Source of the DNA: Pictodentalium vernedei
Lineage: Eukaryota; Mollusca; Scaphopoda; Dentaliida; Dentaliidae
Length of the DNA stretch: 64,000 nt
NCBI GenBank assembly: GCA_031216915.1
Contig: CM062297.1
Location: 531,052,971-531,116,970, forward strand
Reading direction: 5' to 3'
Program-made: the position numbers and the translations under genes
Shown here: one piece after another, positions 1-11,385 of the stretch
How positions within the stretch are numbered: the stretch's first letter is position 1
How the letters are laid out: each line of letters starts with the position of its first letter
The notes under the pieces: generated by a model
What the model was told of the DNA's origin: nothing
The model's database searches: none
The model's input: only the letters and a program-made list of their open reading frames with translations

Positions 1-174
1 TGGTTCAGGGACATTGTCCCTGACTTACCGACACAGTCCAATATTGTCATTAGAACATGTGTATTATTTATCGACGCTATATATGCATATAAGCCTGCTA
101 CCAAGCATGATAGTTTAGTTTCTTGTCCGCAATGCTCATTTCTGCCTTTTTATCATTTATACGAATAATTTATT

Positions 175-2480
175 TTGGCAGAGCAGGGCATACCGAGAGT
201 TCATATGCGTCTAGACGGCGTGGTTAAAGACTGGAAATATTCTTTTTCGCCGTCTATGTCTTTTCCAACCACAATGTTGGAAACGACAATGATGTCTAGT
301 AGACTTAACTTAGATGCTTTATCATACGTAATCCACCTTACTGAGGCGTTATCATTACGTCTTCAAGAAAAGAATTACGGGATATTATCCTCAATGTGAT
401 TTCTTTTGAGGGCAGTAGTTTGTTCACGTATAACTCCGCCCTTCAGTGGCTGATTGGAGTTGGTTAGACGTGACGCAGCCCTAGCTACATCCACGCGCGT
501 GGATAGTAAGGTGAAGAACTCTCTCAGAGTCGCTTCGTTCTCGGAGAAGCTTCTCTTCGACGGCAACTTTATAGCAATCCATGAATTGCTCGATTTACAC
601 GTTCTCTTGTCTATCTAGTGTTGCAAGAGATTCAGACTGGGGCAAACATTCGGTGGTTGACTCAGAGAGTGCCACTGCAGTTGCCGGATCCGAGTGTTAT
701 AATTATGACGGTTGCCAGTCAAACAGGTTGGGATATAATATTGATCCCAACGGATTCGAAGTGCCAGGGTCTTTGGGTTCCGCAGTCTCTAAGCAAGCAC
801 TTATCTTCCGCGGAATAATGTTTTTTAGGCTTGCTTTATGTCATTGGATGAACATTATTCAGAAACGCATGTCCAAATCCTGTCCGTTAATTCGACAGTA
901 GTGGCCTATCTCCGGAACCAGGGAGGCACTCATTCGTTTCCGTTATTCAATTTAATGGAAAGAATCCTTCTGTTTGTTATAGTACACCAAGTTCTGTTTC
1001 GGTCCGTCATATTCCGGGTCGTCTGATTGTTTTACCGGACTCCCGTTCACTTATGAGTCGCTTGTTGCCGTCAGAATGGACTCTCAACAAACAAGTATTC
1101 AATCAGATTTGCTATCAATGGGAGTGCCCAATGATAATTTATTTACGACACAGCTTGCTTATCAATTGCAGACGTATGTATTTGCTTGTCCGGATCTCTG
1201 AGCTAATGTTGTTAACGCTCTATTGATCTAATAGGACGGAATGATAGGATATGCGTATCCTCCGGCGCTGTTGTTTCAGCAGGTATTGCTAAGATAAACA
1301 ACCACATTACATTTCTGTTGATAGCATCTCTGTCTTCACAGAGACCGTGGGTAAATTTACTCTGATGTCTACTGTGGGACTTAACGCGAAATCTTCCTTA
1401 TGAGAGGATCTTTTTTCGCTGGGTAAAATCGTGTCATCTTTATCACAACCCGCAAGGTCGCAACCTTCACGTATTCCGTTGTGTCGTCCGTATTGCATTG
1501 TAAGCATTGCACTGGACGAGCTTTGGACGCGATTTCTTACTATAGGAAATCCTCTTCTTCGCTATTCTATGCGGCTAAAGTGGAGGCTCTTCCGTCGTTG
1601 GTGTAGGGATCACTATGTTCATATTGTTGATCCATCCATACTACTCATTGCAACTTTTTAGTATACTTGTTTGACAAGATCTACTGCAGCCTGTTATTAT
1701 TAAGGTTATAGGTTTATGTTACCTCATACCTATGCACTCTATGATAGTTTACAATTGAGTCTTATGTCTCTTTATCTAAGTCAGTTAGTAACTTTTTGAT
1801 AAATAGACTTAGAATCATTAGATTAAATTCCTATATGGAATTTAACTTCGGTTCTTATTTAGCTAAGTAATCATTTGAGCCTCTGGAAACAGTAGTTTTC
1901 AAATTCTGACCTTTTAGACAGTAATTCTGTTGGCTTCTCTTTTACTGAAGAGTCAGTGAGTTTCATGCACTATCGGTGGATGATTTTCACTTTCGTAGTT
2001 TCGGAATCACTACTTCCTTTACTATTTAGGTTGGATTTTTTGCATAAGAGTTAGGCTCCTAATATCCGGAACCTATTGTTATTAAGGTCCTTCCGTCTTT
2101 GTACGGGCATAGGCCTTTACTCTGTCCGGTTAGAGTTTATGTATTTATAAACAGATATCTGTTTATTACTACGGGCGTAAACTTTGATGCCTATTAGAAG
2201 GACGTTACGCTCCATTCTATTGCTAATGGATTCAATTAAGTATCGATACTGCTTATGGTATATCTTTGACTCAGCAGTTGTGTTTGAGATTACGGCTCAT
2301 GAAGTAAGAGTTCTTCTACATCTTGGGCTTACATTAATAGTGTCGCTATTATAGATTTTTGAAGGCTGCTCATTGCGCTCAGCATCCACATTCATGAATT
2401 TTTTATCTCAGAAATATTGAGTCCATTTCTGGAGGCCTCTATTGTTAGGTCTATTATCTATTGCTCAGAAGGTCATTCAC
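175..2480 (+). pseudogene. Dead gag / RNase H / tyrosine recombinase remnants of DIRS copy A
   Basis: 175-570 encodes broken pieces of the C-terminal half of the gag-like protein (AEQGIPRVHMRLDG; AALATSTRVDSKVKNS-like). At about 590-605 the sequence jumps straight to RNase H, so the reverse transcriptase is missing. RNase H pieces such as TVVAYLRNQGGTHS follow near 895. The recombinase region from about 1330 to 2480 keeps recognisable words (a SELHAL-like block near 1950, HEVRV near 2297) but carries many stops and indels. No product can be expected. Copy B has the same lesions. Confidence 0.85.
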
Positions 2481-2550
2481 TTAACAGTTGCTACTATAGC
2501 TAGGTAGGCTGTCTGTTTCGGCAGTGACTCCGTTCTGCTGCCCTCTTCGC

Positions 2551-2600
2551 TCTGGGCTATTTGACCCAGGGCAAGAAAAAAGGGGGGGGGGGGGGGGAGG
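2551..2600 (+). promoter_or_regulatory. Hairpin plus G-tract after the recombinase gene (copy A)
   Basis: CTGGG (2552-2556) and CCCAG (2565-2569) flank a short AT-rich loop, followed by AAGAAAAA and 16 consecutive G. The same arrangement sits at the same place in copies B, C, D and E. Its role is unknown. Confidence 0.55.
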
Positions 2601-3077
2601 GTGTTCCCTTGGGTCACCTGTTTTACTATGAAAACAAGGGGATACCTCCTCCGGAGTTAGTAATTCTGAGCTGTTATTGGGATGGTTGTTTAGTGAGAAG
2701 TTTATGTTTTAAAAATTCATTCAAGTCTTAGTTTTTAAAGTATAGCTTTTGAATATAGCACGTGTCAACGGACATGATTATGCAATCCTCAGACACTTTT
2801 AAGGAGTATAAAGAGTCTCTATTCTCTAGACATACTTTATTTATTGGCTTACTTTAAAAATTATTAGTATAAGGATTATACTAGATATTAATAGAGTACA
2901 TGGATGTATGATGCTCAATTTTGGAAGGTGTTGTATCTTTCTAATTTATCATAAATAAGAAAGATACATGTAAGGCCTATTACTTCTTTTTCCCTAGAGG
3001 GGATGACTCTATTTTATATTATTGAGCGTATTCCATCTTGCTCTATGTCCTTGGCCCTCCAGCCTTTTTACTATTCA

Positions 3078-3164
3078 GCTATGTCTGGGTCATTGGTACA
3101 GTATAAAAATGTTAAAAAATTTATAGTAATTTATATATTTATTATACTTACCAATGACCCAGAC
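3078..3164 (+). repeat. Internal complementary region of DIRS copy A
   Basis: AGCTATGTCTGGGTCATTGG followed by TACAGTATAAAAAT is the reverse complement of the left terminus seen in copies B and C. It is joined directly to GTTAAAAAATTTATAGTAAT, the reverse complement of the right terminus. This bipartite block is diagnostic of DIRS elements and is thought to template circularisation. Confidence 0.85.
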
Positions 3165-3235
3165 GGGGATGGCCCTCCCAGGAGTTGGGAACTCTTACCT
3201 CCCCGCTGAGTACATAGCGCTTACCAGGCACTGGT

Positions 3236-3467
3236 TATTAGAATGATTAATGGCGCCAATTTCGGAACGTCCTTGACACTGCGCATGCGTAGTAGAGGTG
3301 AAGTGTGGAGGGCCATTCAGGACATGTTTTCTTTGGTTTTAGATGCAAATTTTGGGGATTGTGGGGGCAAAATTTGTGTTTGGCCCTATATTTTAAGAGT
3401 TAGCACCAGCTATGTCTGGGTCATTGGTAAGTATAAAAAATATATAAATTACTATAAATTTTTTAAC
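3236..3467 (+). repeat. Right inverted terminal repeat of DIRS copy A
   Basis: It reads as the reverse complement of the left repeats at 39772 and 47729: the ATGATTAATGGCGCCAATTT end, a TGCGCATGCG core, a TTTGGCCCT box and a TGTCTGGGTCATTGG box, ending in ATTTTTTAAC. Confidence 0.85.
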
Positions 3468-3609
3468 TTTCATCAAAGGGATGATAAAAAAAACATGCGC
3501 CTGGCTGAATGGTATATATTCGATGGTGAAAGAAATCCTTCATATCATTTCTTCTTTCATTACTATCATATACTACTATCATATACCAAATAACTACCGA
3601 AAGTAATTT

Positions 3610-5037
3610 ATGGATGCCAAACGAGGTTTGAAAAGAAAACGTCGAAGTTATGAGACTGGTTACAAACTGAAAGTCATTGAGTTTGCAGAAAACAAAGGAA
3701 ACAGAGCAGCTAAGAGGGAGTTTGAAGTAAGCGAGAAGTTAGTGAGGGACTGGAGGAAAAATAAAGATATACTCCTGGAAACCAGACGGGATAAAAGAGC
3801 AAACCATGGTAGGGCTGCAAACTGGCCCGAGTTAGAGGATGGATTATTTAGTTGGGTCGAGGACACAAGAGCACAGGCTTTACCTGTGTCCAGGAATGTG
3901 ATTAGATTAAAAGCCCTGGAGATGTCGACAAAACTGAAGCGCACGAATTTCAAGGGATCTGCATGCTGGATCAGTGGGTTCATGAAGAGACGTGGTCTCT
4001 CCTTGAGGGAGAAAACCAGAATATCACAAAAAATGCCAAAGGATTATGAGGATAAAACACTTGAATTCCAACGTTTTATCATTCGAATGAGAGAAAGGCA
4101 CAATTACGAACTACCTCAAATTGGTAACATGGATGAAGTGTCTATGTTTTTTTGCTATGCCACCAGAAAAGACTGTGAACAGAATTGGTTCAAAGACTGT
4201 TCAACTAAAAACTACGGGACATGAAAAATCCCACTTCACTGTTGTTTTGGGCTGCCTGTCAGATGGTACAAAACTGAAGCCCACAGTTATTTTCAAAAGA
4301 AAGACAATGCCCAAGGAGAAATTTCCGAGTGGTGTAAATGTTCGCGTGCAGCCAAAGGTCTGGATGGACGAGAACCGCATGTTGGACTGGTTCAGTAGTG
4401 TGTGGGCTTGTCGGCCTGGTGGACTGTTAAAAAAAAAATCATTGTTAGTGTTAGATAGTTTTCGTGGCCATTTGTGTAAGAGTTTGAAAGAAAAAAGTAA
4501 GCGAGTGCGGTGTGATTTGGCTGTTATACCTGGTGGAATGACAAGTGTGCTTCAGCCTTTCATATGTGTCTGAACAATCTGTTTAAGGGTAATATGAGAA
4601 TGAGGTGGTGTGAGTGGATGTGTGATGCGGAAGAGAAGGCGTTTATGCCGAGTGGAAATCTGAAGAGACCCTCGTTGAGTTTGGTGACAAAGTGGGTGAA
4701 AGAGTCGTGGGAGGAAATTGACAGTGAGATGATAGTGAAATCATTTAAGAAGTGTTGTATTTCGAATGCGTTGGATGGAACGGAAGATGATGAGTTGTAC
4801 AGTGAGTTTGTCTTGGAGAAAGCTAGTTGTGTTGGTGAGAATGCGAGTGTTGTCGGTGAGGAAGTTAGAGCAAGTGTGTGCGAGGTAGATGGAAGCGATG
4901 ATGAGTCAGAGGATGAAAGCAGTGCTCATTGTGATGTGTATGATGATGGATTGAACAGTGATGAGTGGTGGCAGTTGTTTATGGAGAATGATGAGAGTGA
5001 CGAGGAGAGTGAAAGTGATTTATTTTTCAACAAGTAA
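3610..5037 (+). pseudogene. Pogo-family transposase, two frameshifts
   Basis: Part 1 (3610-4224, 204 codons) starts MDAKRGLKRKRRSYETGYKL. It has a Psq-type helix-turn-helix (about residues 13-52) and a CENP-B-type DNA-binding domain (about 60-140, ending WISGFMKRRGLSLRE), then the first catalytic Asp in GNMDEV. The frame is lost in a run of seven T at about 4147. Part 2 (to about 4565) has TGHEKSHFTVVLGCLSDGT and the second catalytic block LLVLDSFRGHL. A second shift at LQPF (about 4563) falls at the third catalytic site, where QPxDV is expected; the Asp codon is not preserved there. Part 3 (to 5037) is an Asp/Glu/Ser-rich acidic tail. The domain order is that of POGK-like pogo transposases. 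It is non-functional. Confidence 0.85.
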
Positions 5038-5965
5038 ATAATTGTTATGCATTATGATCATTGTGCTTTTTGAAAATATTTTGTAAATTGTACTCTTTTA
5101 TTGTTTTTTATTGATGCACACTCAGTACGAAGTGAATTAATGAGTCGGCCAAATGTTTCACAGCGAAACAGTCCTTCTCCTTCAAATTACTGGAAAAGTC
5201 CCCCACCCTTTCCCGTATAGAAATAGTACAAAGTAGCTCTCGATCGCAGTTAAGTAATCATAAATTGTAGGCCTACCTGTTTCCAAATATTATTTTCTTA
5301 TCATGCATTGAAAATCACTGCCAGTAATTTTCAACGCTTGATAAAAAAATATATCGGACTTTGGGCTGACGAAGGGCCGAGTTGTCCTGTCTATTTTTGT
5401 ACCCACGTTATCGCGCAGATATTTACATTCACAGTTTCGAGAATTTCCGTTTTTGTTTATTGAGAAGGGTGAGAGGGGCGAAGAGAGTGAAAATGATTTA
5501 TTTTAAGTAAATAATTGTGATATTGTTATATTATCCATGCATTATTACCATTGTGCTTTGTGAGAATATTTTGTTATTGTTCTCTGTTATTGTTTTTTTT
5601 ATTGACGCAAACAACTGAAATGTGAAGGAATAAAAAATGCATTTTAAGCTGTCTTTTCTTTTTCATTCTGTTGCTTTCACTTTCACCCTCAGCACGAAGT
5701 GAATTATTGAGTCAGCCATTTCCCCTTTTTTCCTGTACAGAAATAGTACAAAGTAGCTCCCGATCACAGTTAAGTAATCGTAAATCGTAGGCCTACCTGC
5801 TTCCAAATATTATTTTCTTATCATACATTGAAAATCACTGCTGGTAATTTTCAACTCTTGATAAAAAAATATCGGACTTTGAACTGGCGAAGGGCCGAGT
5901 TGTCCAGTCTATTTTTGTACCCACGTTATCGCGCATTTACATTCACTCTTTCGGGAATTTCCGTT
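5025..5965 (+). repeat. Imperfect tandem duplication covering the transposase 3' end and UTR
   Basis: About 5025-5465 is repeated at about 5490-5965. Both copies begin with the GAGAGTGAAA(G/A)TGATTTATTTT end of the acidic tail, followed by AAGTAAATAATTGT. Both also contain CACGAAGTGAATTA-like and GGCCTACCTG blocks, a GAAAATCACTG block, and ACCCACGTTATCGCGCA. The second copy has several internal differences, so the duplication is old. Confidence 0.75.
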
Positions 5966-6397
5966 GCATCCCGACTTCATGACCTATTTGTTCGCACGTG
6001 CAATTTGTTTAAATGGCATGGGAATAAAGTCTTTTTCTTTGTAGTTTTACATTTGGATTTACCATTTGAATTCAACTTACCTCGTTCTTACCTGAACACA
6101 TGCACCGGAGCATTCCTTCTTTTACCGGCGTGAGTAGTAACAAACACAGTTGACATATATCTTTTAATAAATACGATACACGAGTAATAACAAACACAGT
6201 TAACATATATCTTTGAATAAATATGATACATTGAATGTATCAATGAAGTATACAAACAAATATAATTTATAAATATACCGTAATCGGTCATCAAACCTCC
6301 CTGTTCAGTCCACAAGACTTCCAGTCCTTTAACCAAATTTACGGAATTGTTTTAACATTTTTCAACCCAAATCGGGGGTGCGACTTATTTAAGGAAT

Positions 6398-6528
6398 AGT
6401 GCATGGCTTGGAGTTGACTACGCCCATATAGTGCCCAGTGAGGTGGTGTAGTTCCCGACGCGAAGCGAAGGGAACTACACCACCTCACTGGGCACTGTAT
6501 GGGCATAGGCAATGACAAGCCATGCACT
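6398..6528. repeat. Long palindrome (59-nt arms)
   Basis: Left arm 6398-6456 starts AGTGCATGGCTTG and ends GTGTAGTTCCC. Right arm 6470-6528 is nearly its reverse complement, with a short GACGCGAAGCGAA loop. It is typical of a foldback MITE. No coding content. Confidence 0.8.
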
Positions 6529-6709
6529 AGTCCTTATGTTATATCGAACAACACGAAAATGCAAATTAACCAAATAATCTACAATCCAAATTATAAGTAT
6601 GTAATGATGTTTTTATTTTAAACAATAAAGGAGAAATGAGAATAATGTGTGGATATTGATAATTGTTCGACACAATGATACTATTCCTCGCCTCTGCCAA
6701 TGTCTCACT

Positions 6710-6772
6710 CCGGGTTCTAAGGGAAGATCACGACTCGTCTTCGACTCGTCGTGATCTGCCTTTAGAACCCGG
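6710..6772. repeat. Palindrome
   Basis: CCGGGTTCTAAGG...GATCACGAC is mirrored by GTCGTGATC...CTTTAGAACCCGG around a TCGTCTTCGACTC centre. It is a second small foldback structure in the same element. Confidence 0.7.
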
Positions 6773-7229
6773 AGCTCGACTCGGATACATATTTTGTACA
6801 TCCACATTATGGTAATAATCTCTATTTATCGGAACGTATCACCTCGGAAAACTTTGCCGCTATTCTTGCGACACTAAAAAAACGAAGTGTATATTTTTTA
6901 TGTAAATCAAATTGTCTAATTGGTGGCCAGGATTTCCTGCCACCATTTTGGATAAATTGTTGCTTTGTACGTTTTTATACCCAGAAAATGCATATAGTGC
7001 CCGTGCTAAAAATAGAAAACATATAGTGCCCGCATGTAGTGACCCTTCAGCTCTGTGCTGGATAACTACACGAAATAGGGTATCACCTTTCAGCCAATCA
7101 GAATGCAAAGAAGTCACGTGAGGTGTAATATACAAGGGTTATAGGTGCAGGGGGGATATTTTGTATGAAAAGTAGGGTGCGACTTATACATGGGGGCGAC
7201 TTATACACGGACATATACGGTAATGGGAA

Positions 7230-7886
7230 AAACATGTAAGACTACTTTTCTCCCAAACCACTGCTCCAAAAGCTTTCAAATTTCACATATAACATCTTTG
7301 GAAGATTGTTTCACATGTTTATTGAAATAAATTCCCTGGGTCCATATTTGGGCTCTCTATGGGAGCCCAAATGTTTAAATTAGTGCACTATGAGGAATAT
7401 TCTTTAAAAATCTTCTTCTTCAGATCTACCAATAAGAATCTTTTGATATTTGGTATGCAGCATCCTTAGTGAGGTGAGATTCAAGTTTGTTCAAGCCAAG
7501 TCCCTGGTTTCATATTTAGGCTAAAAATTTGGGGCCCCGTTCCGGACTTCGAAATTTTGAACCAAAATCCGGAAATTTTGGTTTTTTATGCGTTTTGGTC
7601 AATTTTAAGACCAAAAATTTTTTTTTTTTACACTGAAAATTTGGGGTCCTTGTGTGACTTAGAAAATAGAAATTTTTTTTTTGTTTTTTATGCGTTTCGG
7701 TCAATTTTAAGATAAAAAAAAAGTATTTTTTTTACACTGAAAATTTGGGGTCCGAGTGGGACTTTGAAAATTTTGTACCAAAATCTTAGGAGGGGCATAT
7801 GCAGCTTATTCAAGTCCTTCATTTGATATTTAGACTACCATGTCAGGTGAGCGCCCTCAGGCCCCCTGGGGCCTCTTGTTTTTTTT
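7230..7886 (+). mobile_element. Helentron-like non-autonomous element, 3' part
   Basis: It contains one unit of the family at 17894-19862 (TATTTGGGCTCTCTATGGGA, ATCTTCTTCTTCAGATC, TTTGATATTTGGTATGCAGC). Two copies of a TTATGCGTTT(T/C)GGTCAATTTTAAGA unit follow (about 7585-7760). It ends AGGTGAGCGCCCTCAGGCCC then CCTGGGGCCTCTTG plus a T-run. That GC hairpin plus CTTGTTTT terminus is shared with 19828-19862. The 5' end was not found; it abuts the pogo terminus. Confidence 0.6.
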
Positions 7887-8729
7887 TCAGTTTTAGAAAA
7901 ATAACCTTTTTTCAACTGCTCAATTTGTAAATTATGCAGGCGGTTGCAGCCGATTCATTAGGTAAAGGGTTAAAGAGGATGGGAATTCCTCTGATTTTTT
8001 TAAAACAACCGTTTGCGAAAATATTTTAGTTTATTTTATTTCCTAACAGACCAAATAATGTTTGGTTTGTGAGTGGGGGTCCATTGTTTTCTCCATTCTG
8101 CCCAAATTAATTCAATCTCAAGGCCTGGCATTAACAAGTTCTGTCCAACTTGTAAAGTAGGACCTTACAATCAATGCCTGGATTGGAAGTCCTCTACTAT
8201 GGGCAGCATATGTATAAATAATTGGCTAGGACTATACTTGATTCTTGCATTGCAGTCAGGATGTAGCCGTAGATACCAAGAGTGACGTTACACACCAGTA
8301 GATAATTATAATTCATATTCTTTTAAATAGAACTGTTTTTGAGTAACATCTCATGTGAAGATGATTGACTGAAAGGTGAATTTGAAAACAAAAAGAAATT
8401 ATCATATTATCAGCATTCTGAAAGAACCAACTGGGATTAGTTGTGATAGTCTGAGCCACTCATGTTTTCCTTGGCACTGAATGTTAGCCTTGGCACTGAA
8501 ACAGTTGATTTGAATTCATCATGCATTCAGGTTAATTGTTAATGTACCATGGCTGACCTCATGGGCCTGCAACCCTACAGTGATATTATGATATCATGTT
8601 GTATGGCAGTGTGTTAAAAGGGCCCATTACATTCTTCCCATCAGTGCAGGGGAGGGGGGTGGCTTACTGGTCATTGGAAGTGCTTAACCCCTTCACTACT
8701 GTGCAATTTGGTAATATCCTCTGTTGACC
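7887..8729. other. Non-coding, partly MITE remnant
   Basis: 7905-7973 resembles the right half of a TTAA-flanked MITE (CAACTGCTCAATTTGTAAATTATGCAGG, ending ATTAGGTAAAGGGTTAA). A TTAACCCCTT start at 8684 may be another half. The rest (7974-8683) shows no gene or repeat that I recognise. Confidence 0.4.
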
Positions 8730-9337
8730 TGCGCCTGACATCATCATTCTTGCTAATGATTTATCCACTGTTTGTTAAGTGTTCCTTCCCTATCCCTCCT
8801 TGAAGCCCTCCTTTTTATCAAAATTTTTTATTAAATTTCTTGGAAGTTTAACAGAATGTTAGGGGTGTTAGGTCATTTTGGGTCATGCATCTTCTATCCG
8901 ATGTATCGTTTTTTCGTCATTAGAAGATCTTACTTTACATCTGTTAGCTTTAAAATCAGTTACTGACTTTGGGCCGTTTTTCTCTGCCTGATGTCTTGTT
9001 TCCCGGTTTTTTCCTCGACATTGTTTACATTTGCAACGTCTTTAAATATATGTAATATTTAGTTATTATTACTGTAGGATTGTTGTAAGATACATTAATT
9101 AATATTCCAGCAGTGTAGCAAAAAAATTTGGATTTTGTCCACACTTAGGCTCTATCAGGATGCCCATGGGCTCTTCATGTTCTCTTTGGGAACTTAGGCT
9201 TTTTTTTCAAAAAAATTTCGAAATTTTTTTTGAATTTAATTTTTCGATTTCGATTTTGATTGCTGTTTATTATGGATCTTTATCATATATTTTTTGTGGA
9301 GTTTGTGAAAGTTAGATCGACTTAGTTTTGATTAATC

Positions 9338-11255
9338 ATGAAAGCTTACTGCTCAAAATGCAAGGCTAGGAAGTTCTTCCTCAGATTTACATGCGTGTTG
9401 CCTTGCCTGTAGTCGATGTACTCCTTCAGATTCTTGTCCTACATGTGTCGATTGGGATGACAAATGTTGAAAGCGGGTGTCATGGTACGTTGTTAGCGGT
9501 GAGATGCCTATGCCAGTGCTATCACCGCAAGGTAATTCAAGTTTTTCAGTTTCTTTTTCAGAGGAACAAGAACATGGTGATGGTATTGTGACACCCACCA
9601 AAAGTGTGCTACCGTCGTCGCACTCTGATGAGCAAACAGAGCTAGCTGCTATGGTGCTCTTGAATATTAGGCAGGGGATAAGGCCACTGTGCAGTGGTCT
9701 TAAACCCTTGCAGGCAGCTAGCTCAACTAGTGAAGCGGATACTTCGTCCATGGGAGCTTTAACACCGGGTATGTCTGTTGCGGTCGAAGGAAGTGTAGTG
9801 GGTATCGCGAGCACCTTAAAAACAAAAGCTCACCCAGCGATGATGGAACTAGGGAGGAAGCCGGCAAGTTCTTGTCGGGAGGCTCGGCGAGGCCTGAAAA
9901 GGCCACACGCGGGAGAGGTCCCCTTTTAACCCAGCAACATCTGGGGCCAGATGTTGTTATGAGAAACTTGAACAGGCTGGAGCATACGTCCACACCTGCC
10001 ACTCGGGACGCTCCGTCTAGACTGCAGCCAGCCTCGTCTACAGTCCCGGCTTCCTCTTCTTCGATCAGTAAGCACACACGACCGCATCCTAGCTACCCAA
10101 CTTCAGATATCCAGCCAGCTGCGCGAAGACGGAGCCAGTCTTCGCACGTGAAGTCGAACCATTCGGTCGCTAGGGAACCGAGGCTTCGATCATCGGGATG
10201 TTCTGAGAAGAGATCCATCTCCAGAATGCCGTCTCAGGAGTAGCATGCGGCAAAAAAACAGAAAACCGGTGCTCCTCAGACCTCGGTGACGGACTTGCTG
10301 TTGCAGATTGCACAGCTGATCGCAGCATCCCAGCAAGTGCAGGAGCTGAATCCAGAAGTGAGCTGTCGGATGGTGCTGGGTTGATCCAGTCATCTGTTCA
10401 CTCGGATGCAATGGACCAGGATTCTCAGTTGATTCAGTCAGATGGTGAAAGGGATAAGGAAGAGGATTACCCTTCCCTTTCGGAACAACATATAGTTGCG
10501 ATGGACTTTATCGATTAGTACTATCCTGAGTCTGTTCAACTGAATCAGCAAGCTGCGACAACAAGGGAGAAACCGCTGGCATTTTTTGATGCAGACTTTA
10601 TATGGGGGAAGGAAGAAGTTCTTTCTTTCCTGGTTCAGTCTAGACAGGTGTCGCAGGCCTTCGGCCATGTAGACAATGCGATATTTAACCTCTCGAGTGT
10701 GAGGAAAACAGGCAGTTTCTTATCAGCATCTTCCATAAATATACCGTTCCTTGGACCACGTTCATTTAAAATGGTCAGAGAGCTCCACTGCGTTTAGATG
10801 AGCAGGCCGGAGATTTAGACATATCCTTACCTGCCTCATTCAACATTTGCTCAGATGTAATGGAAATGGCAATTTCATCGAATAGAGCGAATTTGGACAC
10901 AATGTCCTACGCAGATCACCTTACCAGAACTATGGCGCAACGTCTCAATGGGAAGGAATTTGAGGATGTGTGTACCTCGCTTAGAGTTCTTTCTAGGGCA
11001 ATCATGTATACCACGTATAACTCGGCCCTGACAGTAGCAAATCTGGAGTTAATTAGACGTGATGCTGCCCTTGCGTCGTCATCACTTATAGATGACAAGG
11101 TGAAAAGCTCTCTCCAGGTCGCTCCGGTCTCCGGACAAACTATCTTTGATGACAAGCTTTCATTAGTCTATGAACAGGCTATTAAGAAAGCTTCCAGTGC
11201 TCTGCTTCTAAAGTCGGCATTTCAACACCCCGCTTCAGCAGACCGGGGTAAGTGA
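9338..11255 (+). pseudogene. Gag-like ORF1 of DIRS copy D, frameshifted
   Basis: ATG 9338 opens MKAYCSKCKARKF, matching the Cys-rich start of copy C's ORF1. The frame breaks within about 25 codons. Pieces in other frames follow: CVDWDDKC-like Cys block, then MPMPVLSPQGNSSFSVSFSE (about 9503), a Ser/Thr/Arg-rich low-complexity middle (9872-10243), and a well-kept C-terminal part 10860-11255 (MEMAISSNRANLDTMSYADH and onward). The last part aligns with copy C 50350-50700. ORF1 of DIRS elements is the presumed nucleocapsid protein. Several frameshifts make this copy non-functional. Confidence 0.75.
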
Positions 11256-11385
11256 GGACGTTCCAAATCAAAATCTTCAAAAGGGACCTCGCGAGGCTAC
11301 AAAAAACCCTCTTATAATTACTCCTGAGGTCGACAATACAGCGACTCGGGAAAGGGTCATAAGTCTGATCAGGATTATCAGTCAG

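Larger units (their letters stand above)
1..3467 (+). mobile_element. DIRS retrotransposon copy A (3' part, degenerate, cut by window edge)
   Basis: The sequence matches copy B (43242-46720) almost base for base from the first position, beginning in the second half of the gag-like ORF. It runs through deleted and stop-ridden RNase H and tyrosine recombinase regions, a G-tract, an internal complementary region and the right inverted terminal repeat. It ends at ATTTTTTAAC (3467), the same terminus as copies B and C. The left end lies outside the window. A and B share the same internal deletion and many stop codons, so both belong to one non-autonomous subfamily. The element abuts the pogo-family element at 3468 and may have inserted into it. 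Confidence 0.9.
3468..7222 (+). mobile_element. Pogo-family (POGK/Jerky-like) DNA transposon, left end missing
   Basis: The element starts directly at the right terminus of DIRS copy A and has no recognisable left terminal repeat. It carries a broken transposase gene (3610-5037), a partly duplicated 3' region (about 5025-5960), two long hairpins (6398-6528 and 6710-6772) and a right end with two GCGACTTATAC boxes at 7189 and 7206, closing on CATATACGGTA. The bipartite CGACTTATA terminus resembles that of some pogo-like elements. The hairpins may be later MITE insertions. The boundary at 7222 is inferred from the terminal motif. Confidence 0.6.

Noticed and set aside
7560-7760. AAAATTTTGG / GGTCAATTTTAAGA repeats considered as a regulatory array
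   Set aside because: Only two loose copies within the tail of a non-autonomous element; ordinary low-complexity DNA.
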